Of a DNA stretch of 64,000 bases, positions 54,339 to 63,162 are shown piece after piece. The notes beneath the pieces were generated by a model. It made no database searches and was not told the origin of the DNA. It saw nothing but the letters and a program-made list of their open reading frames with translations. Made by a program: the position numbers and the translations under genes. The stretch is from NCBI RefSeq assembly GCF_000802235.1, contig NZ_JTDL01000037.1, positions 186,001 to 250,000 of the forward strand. The letters are read 5' to 3'. Every line of letters begins with the position of its first letter. Within the stretch, counting starts at the first letter, position 1. The stretch is from Sinomonas humi (GTDB taxonomy: Bacteria; Actinomycetota; Actinomycetes; Actinomycetales; Micrococcaceae).

Positions 54339-55288
54339 CGTGCTTGCCGCCTGACATACCCAAGTTCTCGCCGGAACACGGCGAGCGCGCTTACGTCCCG
54401 CCCTAGAATCTGGCGAAGTGCGTTGGCGCCAGCATTGACGATCGAGGCGGCTGTGAGGGCGGCCCTAAGCTTGCGCTCCCCGCCCCATTTGCGGGCGTAG
54501 ATCAAGCGCGCGGAGACCAACCACTCGCGCCGCAGGCCCGGATCGGAAGAGGCGCCGCCCTCGTGAACGGCGCTCACGGTGCCTACAAAGATCGACGGCA
54601 CGCCTCGCGCACGAAGACGACGCTGCAGATCGACTTCCTCGACGTTCATGAAGAAGCGCTCGTCGAATCCGCCCACCGCACGGAACTCCGCGACCGGCAG
54701 GAGCATCGCCGCGCCGACAACCCAGTCGACGGGAACGACGGCGCCGTCGGTGCAGGCAGCATCGTGACCCACCGCCTCGTGCAGGACATCGAAATGCCGG
54801 AAGCGAGCGAGAGGAGCCAGCCATTCGACGGCCTGATGGGCCACCGTTGGGAAATGGCGTCCAACCCATTGGGGCGCTCCACCGGAATCGTGCAGCTGCG
54901 GGCTGACGAGAGCTGGTTGCCAAGGCGTAGCGGCCTCGACGAGATCACGGACGAAGTTCTTCCCCACGACGAGGTCGGTGTTGAGCACAAGCGCGAGCGG
55001 CGTCTCGACAAGTTCCATTCCCGAATTGACTGCGCTGCCGAAGCCTCCGTTGGTGACGCGGTAAACAACCTCGACGCCCGCAGTCGGGGGGAAGGGAACC
55101 GGCGACGCATCGTCGCTCACGACGATGCGCTTCGGAGCCTGGGGTTCTTGAGCGCGAAGGGCCGCGATGAGCCGCAGCGTCGGTGCCGGATCGCCGTAAT
55201 GGGGGATCACCACAGAGACCTGGAGGTCTGCCCCCGGTTCGGCCGCCTCAGCACGAAACCCTTCCTGACCCGTCCGTGCCACGCTCAC
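54335..55288 (-). CDS. Glycosyltransferase, GT2 family (rhamnosyltransferase-like)
   Basis: 317 residues, GTG at 55288 overlapping the ABC transporter stop (GTGA). GT-A fold with VSVVIPHYGDPAPTLRLIAAL, NGGFGSAVNSGME, the metal motif LVLNTDLVVGK and the acceptor motif GGFDERFFMNVEEVDLQRRL, the usual pattern of rhamnosyltransferase-type GT2 enzymes. The C-terminal helix region (YARKWGGERKL) may associate with the membrane. Second gene of the operon. Confidence 0.92.
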   Translation of the reverse strand: MSVARTGQEGFRAEAAEPGADLQVSVVIPHYGDPAPTLRLIAALRAQEPQAPKRIVVSDDASPVPFPPTAGVEVVYRVTNGGFGSAVNSGMELVETPLALVLNTDLVVGKNFVRDLVEAATPWQPALVSPQLHDSGGAPQWVGRHFPTVAHQAVEWLAPLARFRHFDVLHEAVGHDAACTDGAVVPVDWVVGAAMLLPVAEFRAVGGFDERFFMNVEEVDLQRRLRARGVPSIFVGTVSAVHEGGASSDPGLRREWLVSARLIYARKWGGERKLRAALTAASIVNAGANALRQILGRDVSALAVFRRELGYVRRQAR

Positions 55289-57060
55289 ACCCGGCCCAAG
55301 GAAACGAGCTGCGAAAATTCGGGACTGAGCTCTCGCACTTCCTCGAACGTCCCCTCTGCAGCGACGGAGCCAGCGGAAAGAAAGAGGATCTTGTCGGCAT
55401 GGCGAACGGTCGAGAGGCGATGGGCGACCACGATGACCGTCATGAGGCCGCTCAACCGCTCCACCGTTTCGGTGATGCGGTACTCCGTCGCGCCGTCCAA
55501 CGAGGAGGTGGCCTCGTCGAGGACCAGGACCTTGGGCTTCCGATACAGTGCGCGCGCAATCCCCACCCGCTGACGCTGACCGCCCGAGAGCCTCACCCCG
55601 CGTTCGCCCAACCGAGCTGCGAGTCCGTCCGGAAGGTCCGCAATCACGGCGTCGAGCTGAGCAAGGCGCACAGCTTCGCGGAGACGGTCGAGGTCAGTGG
55701 CACCCTCGCCGAGAGTGATATTCGCCTCGAGCGTGTCATCGAGGAGGAAGACCTCCTGCGGGACGACCCCCAGTCCGGCATACCAACTGTTGAGATCGTC
55801 CTTGGTATTGACGCCGCCACAAGTGATCGAACCGCTCGTGGGCTCCAGCAGTCCGAGGACGAGATCGAGCAGTGTGCTCTTGCCTGCGCCGCTCGCGCCG
55901 ACGAAAGCGGTCGTGCGCCCGCGTTCGATGGTGGTCGACACACTGCGAAGCACTGGCTCATCCGCATCAGGAAAGGCGAACGTCACGCGGTCGAGGCGAA
56001 TGTCGCCGTCGTACACCCTGCTCGGCGGCGCCAATGGGTGGCGCTCGGCACGATCGAGCTCCTTGGTTTCGGCGGCCAAGACGGCGAGCGCCTTCTGTCC
56101 GGAGCGGATCAGGCCTGTGGTTGCAACCAGCCGATTGACGGTGGGCAGGATCCGGGTTGCGGCGACCGAGAAGACCCCGATGACGGAAGCTGCTTCACCC
56201 GGGCTCTGGGTCGCGAACAGGAGAGCAGCGACGGCCCCGATGCCCGCCACGAACGCCACCTCGAGAACGTATTTCGGAAGTTCCGAAATGAGCGACAGCT
56301 CGCGCTGGGCATGAGCTCGTTCGTGCTTCGCCTGGCGGAGCCGCCCGACGAAGAGCTCTTCTGCTCCGGCGAGCCGCACCTCGCGGAAGCCGTGGAGGGT
56401 TGGCATGAGCGCAGACCAGGATTCGAGATCCACCCGCGCCATGGTCTCGCCGACTCTTCCGAAGCGAGGACGGAGAACGCGCTGAACCGTCCAGCCTGAG
56501 CCCGCGAAGACCACGGCCGCGAGCACCGTTGCGGATGGCGATACAGAGAGGAGAACGACGACGACGGCTAGCAGAGTGAGCGCGTCGGTAATCCAGTTGA
56601 GGAGGCCTTGGACCACTTGGGAGAAGGTTTGCGGCACGAACGATTCGACGCAGCGACGGATCTCTCCCACATTGCGCAGACGGTGCGTCCCGTAAGGCGA
56701 CAGCACGTATCGGCGTGTGAGTTCGACGGAAGCCTCGGCCTCGAGGCCCGTCGTGAAGCCGAGCTGCCACCAGCGGAAGCCTATGGTGACGAGGCTTTTG
56801 AGGACGAAGGCACACGCTATGAGGCCTGCGATGGCGGGAATGAGGATGCCGGGCTCCGACGATCCGACGATCCGAGCGGCCCAGGCTGCTGGCCCGTTCT
56901 CTGCCGAGCCCCCTGTGACCAGCTGCATCAGTGGGAGCACTGCGGCCACGCCGAGCATGTCGAGCACTGCCACAAGGCACGAACCGACCACCGAAAGAAG
57001 AGTCCGCCCGGCAACCGGACCTCCGACGAGCCCACGGACTGTCCTCAGCTTTTCGATCAC
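55285..57060 (-). CDS. ABC transporter, fused permease and ATPase (PglK-like flippase candidate)
   Basis: 591 residues, GTG at 57060 after GGAG. N-terminal six-helix membrane domain (LLSVVGSCLVAVLDMLGVAAVLP; LTLLAVVVVLLSV; VAFVAGIGAVAALLF), then an ATPase with Walker A VGASGAGKSTLLDLV, signature VRLSGGQRQRVGIARAL, Walker B KVLVLDEATSSLD and the switch His in VAHRLSTVRHAD. Half-transporters of this type flip lipid-linked oligosaccharides or export lipids. As first gene of the polysaccharide operon it is the best candidate for moving the glycan across the membrane. Confidence 0.93.
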   Translation of the reverse strand: MIEKLRTVRGLVGGPVAGRTLLSVVGSCLVAVLDMLGVAAVLPLMQLVTGGSAENGPAAWAARIVGSSEPGILIPAIAGLIACAFVLKSLVTIGFRWWQLGFTTGLEAEASVELTRRYVLSPYGTHRLRNVGEIRRCVESFVPQTFSQVVQGLLNWITDALTLLAVVVVLLSVSPSATVLAAVVFAGSGWTVQRVLRPRFGRVGETMARVDLESWSALMPTLHGFREVRLAGAEELFVGRLRQAKHERAHAQRELSLISELPKYVLEVAFVAGIGAVAALLFATQSPGEAASVIGVFSVAATRILPTVNRLVATTGLIRSGQKALAVLAAETKELDRAERHPLAPPSRVYDGDIRLDRVTFAFPDADEPVLRSVSTTIERGRTTAFVGASGAGKSTLLDLVLGLLEPTSGSITCGGVNTKDDLNSWYAGLGVVPQEVFLLDDTLEANITLGEGATDLDRLREAVRLAQLDAVIADLPDGLAARLGERGVRLSGGQRQRVGIARALYRKPKVLVLDEATSSLDGATEYRITETVERLSGLMTVIVVAHRLSTVRHADKILFLSAGSVAAEGTFEEVRELSPEFSQLVSLGRV

Positions 57061-57105
57061 GGTCGCTCCACCGTCGCCGGACAGACCGTCCGGGCTCTAT
57101 CGGCC

Positions 57106-57123
57106 CCCGGCAGAGCTGCCGGG
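57106..57123. promoter_or_regulatory. Inverted repeat in the divergent polysaccharide control region
   Basis: CCCGGCAG-AG-CTGCCGGG lies 46 bases before the ABC transporter start, in the 311-base gap (57061-57371) between the two arms of the locus. It may be an operator or a leader hairpin. Nothing else definite was seen in this gap besides the ribosome binding sites. Confidence 0.4.
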
Positions 57124-57371
57124 ACCAAGGATGAACGCATATTTCCCCCATAGATCAATGTGCTCGGCTCAGCGTAGCCGCGGCCCCAAACCGCCCCTAA
57201 TTGCCCTCACGCGGATCGAATCCTCGAAGCTCGGATCGCCCACCGAGTTCCCGCTTTGAGCGATCTTTCGTCCGCCAGCTTGATCACTGGCTGCGAGGCT
57301 CGGATATGCTCTCGGCGGCGCCGCAATGAGCGGCTCAAAGACAGGTATCGGCTGCATTCATGGGGGCAGGG

Positions 57372-59036
57372 ATGAGCGAAAGTGCTGCAAAGCCTGGCCT
57401 CCTATCTGGCGGGCAGGACAATAGTGATCAGAACATTGTCACGAATGTGACTGATGGAAAGAGTGGGCGGAACAAATGGCACCCGCCGGCTACCGCAAAT
57501 GTGACGCAGTCGTCGAAGCTACCCGACAACCGCTGCTCAAATTCCGGCACAATTGTGACAGCGACGCCAGAAGGTCCCATCTCGCAAGAGACGTCTGCGA
57601 GGTTGCCAGTCGACCATGCAGCAATGATCGTGCTCGCGGACTTCATGGCGGTTGCGATGGCTATAGCCGGCGCCCAGCTGCTCCGCTTCGGCCCCGGAGG
57701 GTCGTCGGCGGACCTGGGCCAAGGCCCTATTCCGTATGCCCTCGTGAGCGTCGTGCTCGGTATTTCGTGGTGGTGCGTACTCGGGCTCTCCGGCTCACGG
57801 GACATCCGTGTCCTCGGCTACGGCCCTGAAGAGTACAAGCGGGTCACGTCGGCATCGCTCTGGCTGTTTGGCGGGATCGCAGTCCTCTCGTATGTCTTCC
57901 AGCTCGAGACCGCCCGCGGCTACGTGGCAGTTGCCCTCCCCCTCGGTCTTGTCTGCCTGCTTGCAGGACGCCGGGCGCTGCGCGGCAGGCTTATCCGTGA
58001 GCGGCAGCTGGGCCACGCCGTCTCCCGCGTGCTGCTCGTCGGCGCATCGCAGAGCGTGCAGCACCTGAACCTGCAGCTCAGCCGGCACCCAGAAGCGGGC
58101 TATCAACCCGTCGCCGCCTACGTAACGGATCCCAAGCCCGAGGCGGACGGCCAGGGCGACCTGGCCGGCGGCCTGAGGATGCCAGTCCCGCGCCGGAGCC
58201 CAGAGATCGACGGCGTCCTCGCCGCGGTGGAGGCTTCTGCGGCTGACGCCGTCGTCATCTCGGGCGGAGCGAGCCTCGATCCGTCTGCGCTTCGGCAGCT
58301 TGGCTGGGCTCTCACGACCCGCGAGGTGGGCATGATCATGGCACCGGCGCTCACGGACATCGCCGGTCCCCGCATCCACACGCAGCCGGTCGCGGGCCTC
58401 CCACTCATCCACGTGACAACCCCCAGGCTCGATGGCCCGAAGGGGCTGGCCAAGCGAGGGTTCGACCTCGCCGTCACGCTGGTCCTCCTCCTCGTGCTTG
58501 CCGTTCCCATGCTCGTGATCGCGCTCTGGGTGAAGCTCGACAGCCCAGGGCCGGTGATCTTCCGGCAGACCAGGATCGGCCGGGCGGGCGAACCATTCCG
58601 AATGCTCAAATTCCGCTCGATGGTCGAGGACGCAGAAAAGAAACTAAGCGACCTCCGCGGACGGAACGAGGGAAGTGGGCCTCTCTTCAAACTCCGAGAC
58701 GACCCCCGCGTAACCCGATTCGGTCGATTTATCCGCCGCCATTCTCTCGACGAACTGCCACAGCTTTTCAACGTGCTGGCCGGCAGCATGAGCCTTATCG
58801 GCCCAAGACCCCCTCTCCCCCAAGAGGTTGAGCGCTACGACAAGGCCGCTCATCGTCGACTACTTATCAAACCGGGAATCACTGGACTTTGGCAGGTAAG
58901 CGGCCGGAGCGACCTTTCATGGGACGACTCCATCAAATTGGATCTCTACTACGTAGAAAATTGGTCCATGATTCAGGACCTCATGATCCTGTTTCGGACG
59001 GTAGGCGCAGTTTCCACGAAAAGCGGTGCCTACTGA
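57372..59036 (+). CDS. Polyprenyl glycosylphosphotransferase (WbaP/exopolysaccharide initiating sugar transferase)
   Basis: 554 residues from ATG at 57372 with GGGGGCAGGG upstream; ATG at 57360 is also open. After a hydrophilic N-terminus of about 70 residues come four membrane helices, a CoA-binding-like domain (VLLVGASQSVQHLN), and a fifth helix. The C-terminal transferase domain has KRGFDLAVTLVLLL, VIFRQTRIGRAGEPFRMLKFRS, DELPQLFNVLAGSMSLIGPRPP and KPGITGLWQVSGRS. It links the first sugar phosphate to undecaprenyl phosphate. Divergent from the glycan operon; galE starts 2 bases after its stop. Confidence 0.94.
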   Translation: MSESAAKPGLLSGGQDNSDQNIVTNVTDGKSGRNKWHPPATANVTQSSKLPDNRCSNSGTIVTATPEGPISQETSARLPVDHAAMIVLADFMAVAMAIAGAQLLRFGPGGSSADLGQGPIPYALVSVVLGISWWCVLGLSGSRDIRVLGYGPEEYKRVTSASLWLFGGIAVLSYVFQLETARGYVAVALPLGLVCLLAGRRALRGRLIRERQLGHAVSRVLLVGASQSVQHLNLQLSRHPEAGYQPVAAYVTDPKPEADGQGDLAGGLRMPVPRRSPEIDGVLAAVEASAADAVVISGGASLDPSALRQLGWALTTREVGMIMAPALTDIAGPRIHTQPVAGLPLIHVTTPRLDGPKGLAKRGFDLAVTLVLLLVLAVPMLVIALWVKLDSPGPVIFRQTRIGRAGEPFRMLKFRSMVEDAEKKLSDLRGRNEGSGPLFKLRDDPRVTRFGRFIRRHSLDELPQLFNVLAGSMSLIGPRPPLPQEVERYDKAAHRRLLIKPGITGLWQVSGRSDLSWDDSIKLDLYYVENWSMIQDLMILFRTVGAVSTKSGAY

Positions 59037-59037
59037 C

Positions 59038-60051
59038 ATGCGCATCCTTGTAACCGGGGGCGCCGGGTATATCGGTTCCCACACCGTCCTCACGCTCGTC
59101 ACGGCCGGGCACCAGGTCACGGTGCTCGACAACTTCGAGAACTCCTCCCCAGCTGCCCTCAAGCGCGTCAGCGAACTGGCTGGCGTGCCGATTCCCAGCA
59201 TCACTGCAGACCTCTTGGACGCCACCACCGTGAGGAGCGTGCTCGACGTGGAGGCCCCCGACGCCGTCGTGCATTTCGCCGGGCTGAAATCGGTCGGCGA
59301 GTCGACCACGAATCCGCTGCGATACTTCGTCTGCAACATCGGCGGCACGCTCAACCTTCTGGAGGCGATGGACGCAAGCGGGGTGAGGCGCCTTTTGTTC
59401 TCCTCCTCGGCAACGGTCTATGGCGCACCCCGCAAGGTGCCCATCTCGGAGGAAGAACCGCTCTCCGCTACAAACCCATACGGCCGCACCAAGCTGATCA
59501 TCGAACAGATGCTCGGGGACATGGTGACAGCCGACGACCGTTGGTCGATCGGGATTCTGCGGTATTTCAATCCCGTTGGCGCTCATCCATCCGGCCAGCT
59601 CGGCGAAGATCCTCGAGGAAAGCCGGCCAACCTGGTCCCCTTTGTCGGGCAGGTCGCAACGGGCAGGCGCCCTTTTGTCGAAGTCTTCGGCTCCGACTAC
59701 GAAACGCCCGATGGCACCGGCATCAGGGACTTCATCCACGTTCTCGACCTCGCCGAAGGGCACGTTGCGGCCCTGGAATGGATCGTCTCGAATTCGGGAG
59801 CACACGTATGGAATCTCGGCACGGGACGCGGCTACAGCGTCCTTGAGGTGCTGCATGCCTACTCGGAAGCTGCCGGGAGGGACGTTCCGTATCGCTTCGC
59901 CGAACGCCGCCCCGGGGACGTTCCGGCGTCGTTCGCCGAGACGACCAAGGCAGAGCGGGAGCTCGGCTGGAAAGCGCGCCGCGGTCTCATCGAGATGGTT
60001 TCGGACCACTGGCGCTGGCAACGGCTCAACCCGGCCGGCTACCAAGAGTAG
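59038..60051 (+). CDS. galE: UDP-glucose 4-epimerase
   Basis: 337 residues, ATG at 59038. Short-chain dehydrogenase fold: ILVTGGAGYIGSHTVLTL (NAD-binding), FSSSATVYG with the catalytic Ser, and NPYGRTK with Tyr and Lys of the YxxxK motif. RYFNPVGAHPSGQLGEDP and VFGSDYETPDGTGIRDFIHV are GalE-specific. It interconverts UDP-glucose and UDP-galactose and thus can feed galactose to the initiating transferase just upstream. Its stop codon lies in the stem of a terminator. Confidence 0.96.
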   Translation: MRILVTGGAGYIGSHTVLTLVTAGHQVTVLDNFENSSPAALKRVSELAGVPIPSITADLLDATTVRSVLDVEAPDAVVHFAGLKSVGESTTNPLRYFVCNIGGTLNLLEAMDASGVRRLLFSSSATVYGAPRKVPISEEEPLSATNPYGRTKLIIEQMLGDMVTADDRWSIGILRYFNPVGAHPSGQLGEDPRGKPANLVPFVGQVATGRRPFVEVFGSDYETPDGTGIRDFIHVLDLAEGHVAALEWIVSNSGAHVWNLGTGRGYSVLEVLHAYSEAAGRDVPYRFAERRPGDVPASFAETTKAERELGWKARRGLIEMVSDHWRWQRLNPAGYQE

Positions 60052-60063
60052 CCGGCCGGGTTG
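60027..60063. terminator. Bidirectional terminator overlapping the galE stop codon
   Basis: CAACCCGGCCGGCTAC (60027-60042) and GTAGCCGGCCGGGTTG (60048-60063) form a perfect 16-bp stem with loop CAAGA. The left arm encodes the last galE residues and the TAG stop is in the right arm. It also faces the end of the convergent secreted-protein gene. Confidence 0.85.
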
Positions 60064-60077
60064 GCCTCAAGCAGCTG

Positions 60078-60632
60078 TCAGAGGCACACGACCGATTTGA
60101 CGCCCAGGTTGAGCTGAGCGAGAGCCGAGACGGACGCGGAATTCGGGGCCGCCGTCGTCGTGCTTGAGGGATGGTCCGTGCCGTTGAGCTGGAGCGTGTA
60201 CGTGTAGACGAGGCCGACGGTCACGAATTGCCCGAGAAGGTCGATCGTCACCGCGCTCCCCTGCGCGAGCGGTGCGGTGAGCGTCAGGAGCGCCGACGAG
60301 CCGCTCAGCAGGGAAATCGACACGAGTCCGTTCGGGCTCGCCGTCAGTAGGCTCACGTCAAGCAGAGAGCTCGAAGTGAGCGTAAAGCTCGTCCCGGCGG
60401 GAACGGTGCCCTGCACCGCTGTGATCGTGAAGTCCAAGCGTGATTGTCCGAGAATCCCGAGCAAGCCCGTGGAGCATCTCCCAGTAATCCCGACATCCCA
60501 GAAACCCTGCGAGGCCGCTGCCATTGGCGCAGCGACCGCCGCGGCAATCACCGGCGCAGCCCAAGCCGCCGTCTTCACTACCTGCCTGCGCTCGACCTGC
60601 GGCAGCGCTTCGCTGTCCATCATCTTTTCCAT
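60078..60632 (-). CDS. Secreted protein with Tat-type signal, unknown function
   Basis: 184 residues from ATG at 60632 after GGGGGACC. The N-terminus has a twin-arginine motif ERRQVVK followed by a hydrophobic Ala-rich stretch (AAWAAPVIAAAVAAPMAAA), indicating Tat export. The mature part is rich in Ser, Thr, Leu and Val (FTLTSSSLLDVSLL, LVSISLLSGSSALLTL) and probably forms a beta-sandwich. One cysteine near the start (GRCSTG) and one at the end (SVVCL) could form a disulphide. It stands alone next to the polysaccharide locus; a surface-associated role is inferred. Confidence 0.72.
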   Translation of the reverse strand: MEKMMDSEALPQVERRQVVKTAAWAAPVIAAAVAAPMAAASQGFWDVGITGRCSTGLLGILGQSRLDFTITAVQGTVPAGTSFTLTSSSLLDVSLLTASPNGLVSISLLSGSSALLTLTAPLAQGSAVTIDLLGQFVTVGLVYTYTLQLNGTDHPSSTTTAAPNSASVSALAQLNLGVKSVVCL

Positions 60633-60712
60633 TGGTCCCCCGACCTTCCTGAGTTGGCAAACATGCATCTGCATGTCCGTGCCTAAGTTCTACCGGCCGG
60701 CAAGCGACGGGT

Positions 60713-62161
60713 CTACCGCGACTGGAGGGAAGGGCCCTGAACGGGCCCCTGAAATGCCCTAATCGCCCGCCGTACAGCTGGCGCGAGTTGACCAGCGCCG
60801 AAAGGACCGTCTTCCGCCGCGATCCGCCCCGCCCGGCCATGGACCATGGCTGCTGCTGCGGCAACGTGAACAGGCCGTACGCCGGACGTCGTCGCAAGGA
60901 GCGCCCCGACGATTCCCGTCAGGGTGTCACCGGAACCGGCCGTCGCGAGGTACGGATGTGCCGCGGCTTGGACGCACACTGTCCCATCGGGCGCAGCGCA
61001 GACGGTCGCGGGCCCCTTGAGGAGCACCGTTGCACCTAGCCTTTCGGCAGCGCGCCTTGCCCACTCGATCGGCCGTTCCTCGACTTCTTGCCGTTCCACG
61101 TCGAGCCCGAGCCGAGTCAGGATGCGGGCCAGCTCACCCGCATGCGGTGTGAGGACTGCCCGGCCGTCCAGCGACGGCCCAGGGATGCGGTTGAGTGCGG
61201 AGGCATCCACAACGATGGGCAGGCCCGAGTCCAAGGCGACATCGAAAGCATGCTGCTGATCGGCGTCGTCACCTATCCCCGGCCCTACAGCCCAGGCCTG
61301 AACCCGACCCTCTGGTGAGCCGGACGCGACAACCTCGGGGTGGGCGGCGAGCACAGCGCGGCGTACACTCTCAGGCGCAATGTGACGCACCATCCCCACA
61401 CCCGTCGCCAGCGCCGCTGACGTTGTGAGGACCGCAGCCCCGGGGTACTCGTCCGAACCAGCGATGACGCCCAACACCCCGCGCGTGTACTTCTGCCAAT
61501 CGTCGCGCGGCTCCGGAAGGACGCGCCTGACATCCTCGGCCTCGAGGATATGCACGTCAGGCTGCGGAAGATACTCGCGGATCCCGATGTCGACGACTTC
61601 GACGCGTCCCGCAAGTGCCCGGCCGCGGCCGGCCAGAAGTCCGCTCTTGAGCGCTCCGAACGTCACGGTCACGTCCGCGCGCCACACCTCGGGCGAGGCC
61701 GTGCCCGAGTCCGCGTCGACCCCGGACGGGAGGTCGCAGGCAACGACGATGCCGTCCGGACGCGGGAAGGGCGCACGGAAGTCGCCGCTCGCGCCCGTGC
61801 CGAGCACCGCGTCGACGATGACGTCGGCTCGCCCGAGCGTCCGTTCCACCCGGCCGCCGGCAGCCAGGAAGGCCGCGAGACCCTCGGCATGGGCCGAACC
61901 GGAGGCGAGGACCGCCGTCGTCTGCACGCCGCGGCCCGCGAGTTCCGCGAGCGCGAAGAGCGCGTCGCCGCCATTGTTGCCCTTGCCGACGACGGCGGTG
62001 ACCCGCGCGCCGTACAGCCCGCCCCTGGTGCGTCGCAGCTCCGAGACGAGTGCCAAGTAAAGGCCGTGGGCGGCACGCGCCATGAGTTCGCGCCCCATGC
62101 CTCGATCGAGGAGCGGACGTTCGGCTTCGCGGACTTGGCTGCCGGTGAAGGCCCTAAGCAC
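60713..62161 (-). CDS. nnr: Bifunctional NAD(P)H-hydrate epimerase and ADP-dependent dehydratase
   Basis: 482 residues from GTG at 62161, with GAGG just upstream. The enzyme repairs hydrated NAD(P)H. N-terminal YjeF_N epimerase domain (about 1-205) with VVGKGNNGGDALFALAEL and ACDLPSGVDADSG. C-terminal ribokinase-like dehydratase domain (about 215-480) with VLGVIAGSDEYPGAA, LTPHAGELARIL and TAGSGDTLTGIVGALLA. Both domains look complete. It follows acpS after 4 bases and is not next to alr. Confidence 0.94.
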   Translation of the reverse strand: MLRAFTGSQVREAERPLLDRGMGRELMARAAHGLYLALVSELRRTRGGLYGARVTAVVGKGNNGGDALFALAELAGRGVQTTAVLASGSAHAEGLAAFLAAGGRVERTLGRADVIVDAVLGTGASGDFRAPFPRPDGIVVACDLPSGVDADSGTASPEVWRADVTVTFGALKSGLLAGRGRALAGRVEVVDIGIREYLPQPDVHILEAEDVRRVLPEPRDDWQKYTRGVLGVIAGSDEYPGAAVLTTSAALATGVGMVRHIAPESVRRAVLAAHPEVVASGSPEGRVQAWAVGPGIGDDADQQHAFDVALDSGLPIVVDASALNRIPGPSLDGRAVLTPHAGELARILTRLGLDVERQEVEERPIEWARRAAERLGATVLLKGPATVCAAPDGTVCVQAAAHPYLATAGSGDTLTGIVGALLATTSGVRPVHVAAAAAMVHGRAGRIAAEDGPFGAGQLAPAVRRAIRAFQGPVQGPSLQSR

Positions 62162-62165
62162 GGCC

Positions 62166-62516
62166 TCAGCCCTCGGCGACGACCATCGCGGTGGCGATTC
62201 CGCCGTCGTGCGACATGCTGAGGTGCCACGTGCGGACGCCACGATCCTGAGCGACGGCGAGCACCGTCCCCTTGATTTGGATGGTCGGCCCGGAGGCGTT
62301 GAGGCCGATCCAGCAGTCCTGCCAGTTCATGCCTGCTGGGGCGCCGAGCACTTTCGCGACGGCCTCCTTCGCGGCGAAGCGAGCAGCTAACGAGCGTGGG
62401 TGGAGCTCGCGCTCGGCGGGGACGAAGAGGCGATCCCTCAGGCCGGGGGTGCGCTCGAGCTGCCGCTCGAACCGGTCGATGTCCACGACGTCAACGCCGA
62501 TGCCGATGATAGCCAT
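62166..62516 (-). CDS. acpS: Holo-[acyl-carrier-protein] synthase
   Basis: 116 residues. Transfers 4'-phosphopantetheine from CoA to acyl carrier protein. Signatures: [18 protein letters not shown] with the Mg-binding Asp, and [14 protein letters not shown] with the catalytic Glu-Lys pair. The end [15 protein letters not shown] is also typical. Co-transcribed with nnr, from which it is separated by 4 bases. Between this gene and glmS lie a divergent DinB gene and the repeat array. Confidence 0.96.
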   Translation of the reverse strand: MAIIGIGVDVVDIDRFERQLERTPGLRDRLFVPAERELHPRSLAARFAAKEAVAKVLGAPAGMNWQDCWIGLNASGPTIQIKGTVLAVAQDRGVRTWHLSMSHDGGIATAMVVAEG

Positions 62517-62579
62517 GGGCCTACTGTATCGTCCGCGGACCCTCCACTTGAGCGGGCAGACGGGGCTAGTGTTGCCCCC

Positions 62580-63146
62580 ATGACAGAGGAGCAGAACTGG
62601 GCCATCCGTATCCTCGAAGACGGCTTCGGTCGAGTGCGGGAGAGCGTCGAGCGCGTGGTTTTCGGCCTCTCGCCGGCGCAGCTCGTCGAGCAGCCTTCGC
62701 CCGAAGCGAATTCCGCTGGTTGGATCCTGTGGCACTTGACCCGGATCACCGACGACCATTTCGCGGCGCTCGCGCACACGCTCAGAGGCGCCGAGGCACC
62801 CTCGGGACGCGACTTTTCGATGCCCCCGGGCCAGCTGTGGACCAGTTGGCGAGAACGGTTCGGCACGCCTTATCCCGAAGCGAGCACTGGCTTTGGCCAT
62901 TCCCCAGAGGATGTCGCCGCGTTCCCCAAGATCGAACCGCAGCTGCTGGGGGACTATCAGGACGCCGTTTACGAGCGGGCTGTCGAGATTCTTCGCGGGA
63001 TCTCGGCCGATGACCTCGGGAAGGTCGTAGACCGGCGATGGGACCCACCCGTCACCGCGGCCGTGCGACTTGTGAGCATCCTCAACGATGCAACCCAGCA
63101 CGTGGGCCAGGCCGCCTATGTGAAGGGGCTGCTCACCTCGCGCTAA
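62580..63146 (+). CDS. DinB-family protein (mycothiol-dependent transferase type, DUF664)
   Basis: 188 residues, ATG at 62580. Four-helix bundle with metal-binding His residues in [13 protein letters not shown] and [12 protein letters not shown]. This pattern belongs to DinB/DUF664 proteins, many of which are thiol transferases using mycothiol or bacillithiol. The presence of mshA and ino1 in the same window agrees with a mycothiol role, but the substrate is unknown. Its 3' end faces glmS across a large repeat array. Confidence 0.87.
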   Translation: MTEEQNWAIRILEDGFGRVRESVERVVFGLSPAQLVEQPSPEANSAGWILWHLTRITDDHFAALAHTLRGAEAPSGRDFSMPPGQLWTSWRERFGTPYPEASTGFGHSPEDVAAFPKIEPQLLGDYQDAVYERAVEILRGISADDLGKVVDRRWDPPVTAAVRLVSILNDATQHVGQAAYVKGLLTSR

Positions 63147-63162
63147 CCCCGCCCCCATCCGT

